Below are positions 12,900-14,140 of a stretch of 14,140 nucleotides of DNA, in pieces. The first letter of the stretch is position 1. Every line of letters starts with the position of its first letter. The stretch is taken from positions 1-14,140 of the forward strand of contig UREA01000031.1 of assembly GCA_900546715.1 (NCBI GenBank), read 5' to 3'. Under the pieces are notes generated by a model. That model saw only the letters and a program-made list of their open reading frames with translations. It was not told the DNA's origin and did no database searches. Source of the DNA: an uncultured Mycoplasmatota bacterium. GTDB lineage: Bacteria > Bacillota_I > Bacilli_A > RF39 > UBA660. A program made the position numbers and the translations under genes.

Positions 12900-13894
12900 T
12901 AAACCTCCCTAATTGTTTCTAGAAAACTATTTAATTTATCTGGAATTCTTCTTGGACTCCGGACAGATTTAAGTCCATAATTGTTAAGTAAATCCAATGT
13001 TAATAGATTATCATTAAATTCTTTAATTAACTTAATAGTCATTATATTATCATTTATATCTATAATTTGACACTTATATTTTATATACCCCATTGGTTTT
13101 GTCATATAAATATATATTATATCACCCAGTTCCATACTACTTTGATGTTTCCAAGTCATTATATCACTTTTCTTAAAATCACTAACAATATCATAAACAT
13201 TGGGATTTGCAGGAATTATCCAAGTACTTTTTTTATTTACAAGTTCATAACTAATGTCTATTAATTCCATAATTTTTTCGTCTTTATAAGTATCATCTAA
13301 AATAATAGTTATCCAACTTTTCTTACTCATATGATATGCCGGAAAAATGCCTTTTTCTTTTAAATAACTATTAACTAAATCATCTACTTTTACATTAATT
13401 ATTTCTATTTCTCCTGATTCATTGTTGATAACTTTACTTTTATCAACATTTAAAATTGCTGCAAACCATTTATTGCTCGTTTTGCTTCTAAATATTCCAT
13501 AACTCGGATACTTATCCCATAAAAATTCAGGACTAACATTATATTTTTTTATTATTTCATTAACAATACGATTAGTTTGATTAAAAGAAAAATAATGACT
13601 AATATAACAATTACTAACAATATTTTTTAATATATTTATATATTCTTCTTTAACACTATTAGAAAAAGCTCCTAGATTTTCTACTCTAAAGTTTGTATAT
13701 TCTTCATTTGTTTCTATATCATATATTTTACCTATTAGTTCATTATTTGCATTAATAATTATTTCTACCCTAAATTTATTATTCATAATATTAGTTATAT
13801 ATTTATAATTATCTTTTTCTTTAATAAAACCAAAAGGTATTAATTTATCTTTATCTAATATACATTCTTTTATTATTTCTTTTTCTATATTCAT
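12899..13894 (-). CDS. MmcQ/YjbR-like domain fused to an EVE-like domain
   Basis: This is a 331-residue soluble protein. Residues about 112-220 match the MmcQ/YjbR DNA-binding-like fold: KYPSYGIFR, NKWFAAILNV, GEIEIINVKV, GIFPAYHMSKKSWITIILDD. Residues about 224-331 look like an EVE domain of the PUA-like superfamily: WIIPANPNVYD, MTWKHQ, GDIIYIYMTKPMGYIKYKCQII, LLNNYGLKSVRSPRRI. EVE domains are thought to read modified bases in DNA or RNA. The N-terminal 110 residues look like another, more diverged alpha/beta unit often seen ahead of YjbR. A TTG at 13903 opens a longer frame. The ATG at 13892-13894 is preferred, though its ribosome binding site (TTGGGA) is weak. It heads a unit with the exonuclease (TAATG overlap) and is driven by a good promoter at 13930-13958. 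Confidence 0.75.
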   Translation of the reverse strand: MNIEKEIIKECILDKDKLIPFGFIKEKDNYKYITNIMNNKFRVEIIINANNELIGKIYDIETNEEYTNFRVENLGAFSNSVKEEYINILKNIVSNCYISHYFSFNQTNRIVNEIIKKYNVSPEFLWDKYPSYGIFRSKTSNKWFAAILNVDKSKVINNESGEIEIINVKVDDLVNSYLKEKGIFPAYHMSKKSWITIILDDTYKDEKIMELIDISYELVNKKSTWIIPANPNVYDIVSDFKKSDIMTWKHQSSMELGDIIYIYMTKPMGYIKYKCQIIDINDNIMTIKLIKEFNDNLLTLDLLNNYGLKSVRSPRRIPDKLNSFLETIREV

Positions 13895-13929
13895 ATATCC
13901 CAAGTTCTTTCATTAATTTTTTCATATAA

Positions 13930-13958
13930 ATTATAACAATTATTTAAAGCAAACACAA
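13930..13958 (-). promoter_or_regulatory. sigma-70-type promoter for the MmcQ-EVE/exonuclease unit
   Basis: The minus strand has TTGTGT (13953-13958), a 17-base spacer and a perfect TATAAT (13930-13935). The start point would be near 13923, giving a leader of about 30 bases before the ATG at 13894. Confidence 0.65.
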
Positions 13959-13977
13959 CTATTACTCTACTAAACAA

Positions 13978-14014
13978 TGTCGAATTTTGGCTAGTTTTGT
14001 CAGGTTTTGTCGAA
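13978..14014. promoter_or_regulatory. phased TGTC repeats between divergent promoters (Spo0A-box-like)
   Basis: TGTCGAA occurs at 13978-13984 and 14008-14014, and a related TGTCAGG at 13998-14004. TTTTGTC is a perfect direct repeat at 13995-14001 and 14005-14011. The spacings of 20 and 10 bases put all three on one face of the helix. The motif agrees with the Spo0A box (TGNCGAA). The last copy sits four bases before the plus-strand -35 and the first lies 20 bases from the minus-strand -35. Another regulator could also bind here. Confidence 0.5.
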
Positions 14015-14018
14015 TCGC

Positions 14019-14046
14019 TTGCAAATAAAAAAATAACAGCTATAAT
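14019..14046 (+). promoter_or_regulatory. strong sigma-70-type promoter for the right-edge RNA
   Basis: TTGCAA (14019-14024), a 16-base spacer and a perfect TATAAT (14041-14046) are followed by a likely start near 14053. Transcription runs rightward, out of the window. Confidence 0.7.
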
Positions 14047-14052
14047 AGATAA

Positions 14053-14140
14053 CCGTTACCCATTATTGGTGCAGCGCCGACGGTCTTTTTAGCTAAAGAC
14101 TCCAGGGGGTCATAGATATGATTCTTAAGAGGGGTTCAAG
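14053..14140 (+). ncRNA. start of an unclassified structured RNA, cut by the window edge
   Basis: Just after a strong promoter comes GC-richer sequence than its surroundings, with no ribosome binding site or open frame seen. Several stems are visible: a closing helix (ACCGT near 14052-14056 with ACGGT near 14080-14084), GTCTTT with AAAGAC (about 14084-14101), and TCATA with TATGA further on. The end, GGGGTTCAAG, resembles the 5' half of a tRNA T-arm, and TTGGTGCAGCGCC resembles a D-loop, but no cloverleaf closes. It could be a degenerate class II tRNA, a riboswitch or leader, or a small RNA. It does not match the tmRNA, RNase P, SRP or 6S landmarks I know. Confidence 0.45.

Noticed and set aside
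13067..13264. Plus-strand open frame of 65 codons
   Set aside because: It is antisense to the MmcQ-EVE gene, with no start signals and no recognisable product.

Overview
The window is about 14 kb of very AT-rich DNA and looks like a low-GC Firmicute of the Bacilli/Mollicutes-related kind, such as an uncultured gut lineage. The signs are A/T-loaded codons, short intergenic gaps, strong GGAGG-type ribosome binding sites and TATAAT boxes. TGG encodes Trp and TGA ends the gene at 7742, so I read it with the standard bacterial code. Every protein gene I accept is on the minus strand. The plus strand carries only two RNA-like units, one near each end.

Right to left, in the direction of transcription: at 13930-14046 a divergent control region fires leftward into a three-gene unit and rightward into an unclassified structured RNA cut by the window edge. 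The leftward unit encodes an MmcQ/YjbR-EVE fusion, a DEDDh 3'-5' exonuclease, and a broken DUF2000-acetyltransferase chimera. Next is a membrane-anchored extracellular transglutaminase-like protein (9929-11677), with similar hairpin terminators on both sides. Then comes the main block of interest (2957-9861): a ClpX-like AAA+ ATPase with a new N-terminal region, three tightly packed helical proteins of unknown function, a small protein with related repeats, and an HD-domain hydrolase. From the 148-residue protein leftward the genes touch or overlap and look translationally coupled. The AAA+ gene is separated from them by a weak terminator and a possible internal promoter. A degenerate YqfO/NIF3-type gene with an in-frame TGA trails the block.

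After a gap of about 120 bases comes a two-gene pair: a minimal DnaB/RadA-like RecA-fold ATPase overlapping a PD-(D/E)XK nuclease. A bidirectional terminator separates this pair from a plus-strand tRNA-Gly(GCC)-like RNA with its own extended -10 promoter and a badly degenerate D-arm. The left end holds one small acidic protein gene.

The best candidates for undescribed biology are the ClpX-like ATPase with its helical partners (one with a RelE-like segment), the ATPase-nuclease pair, and the expressed but abnormal tRNA-Gly. Two genes look freshly broken: the YqfO-type gene by a nonsense codon, and the DUF2000-GNAT chimera by a one-base frameshift. Domain calls come from reading motifs by eye; no database search was run.
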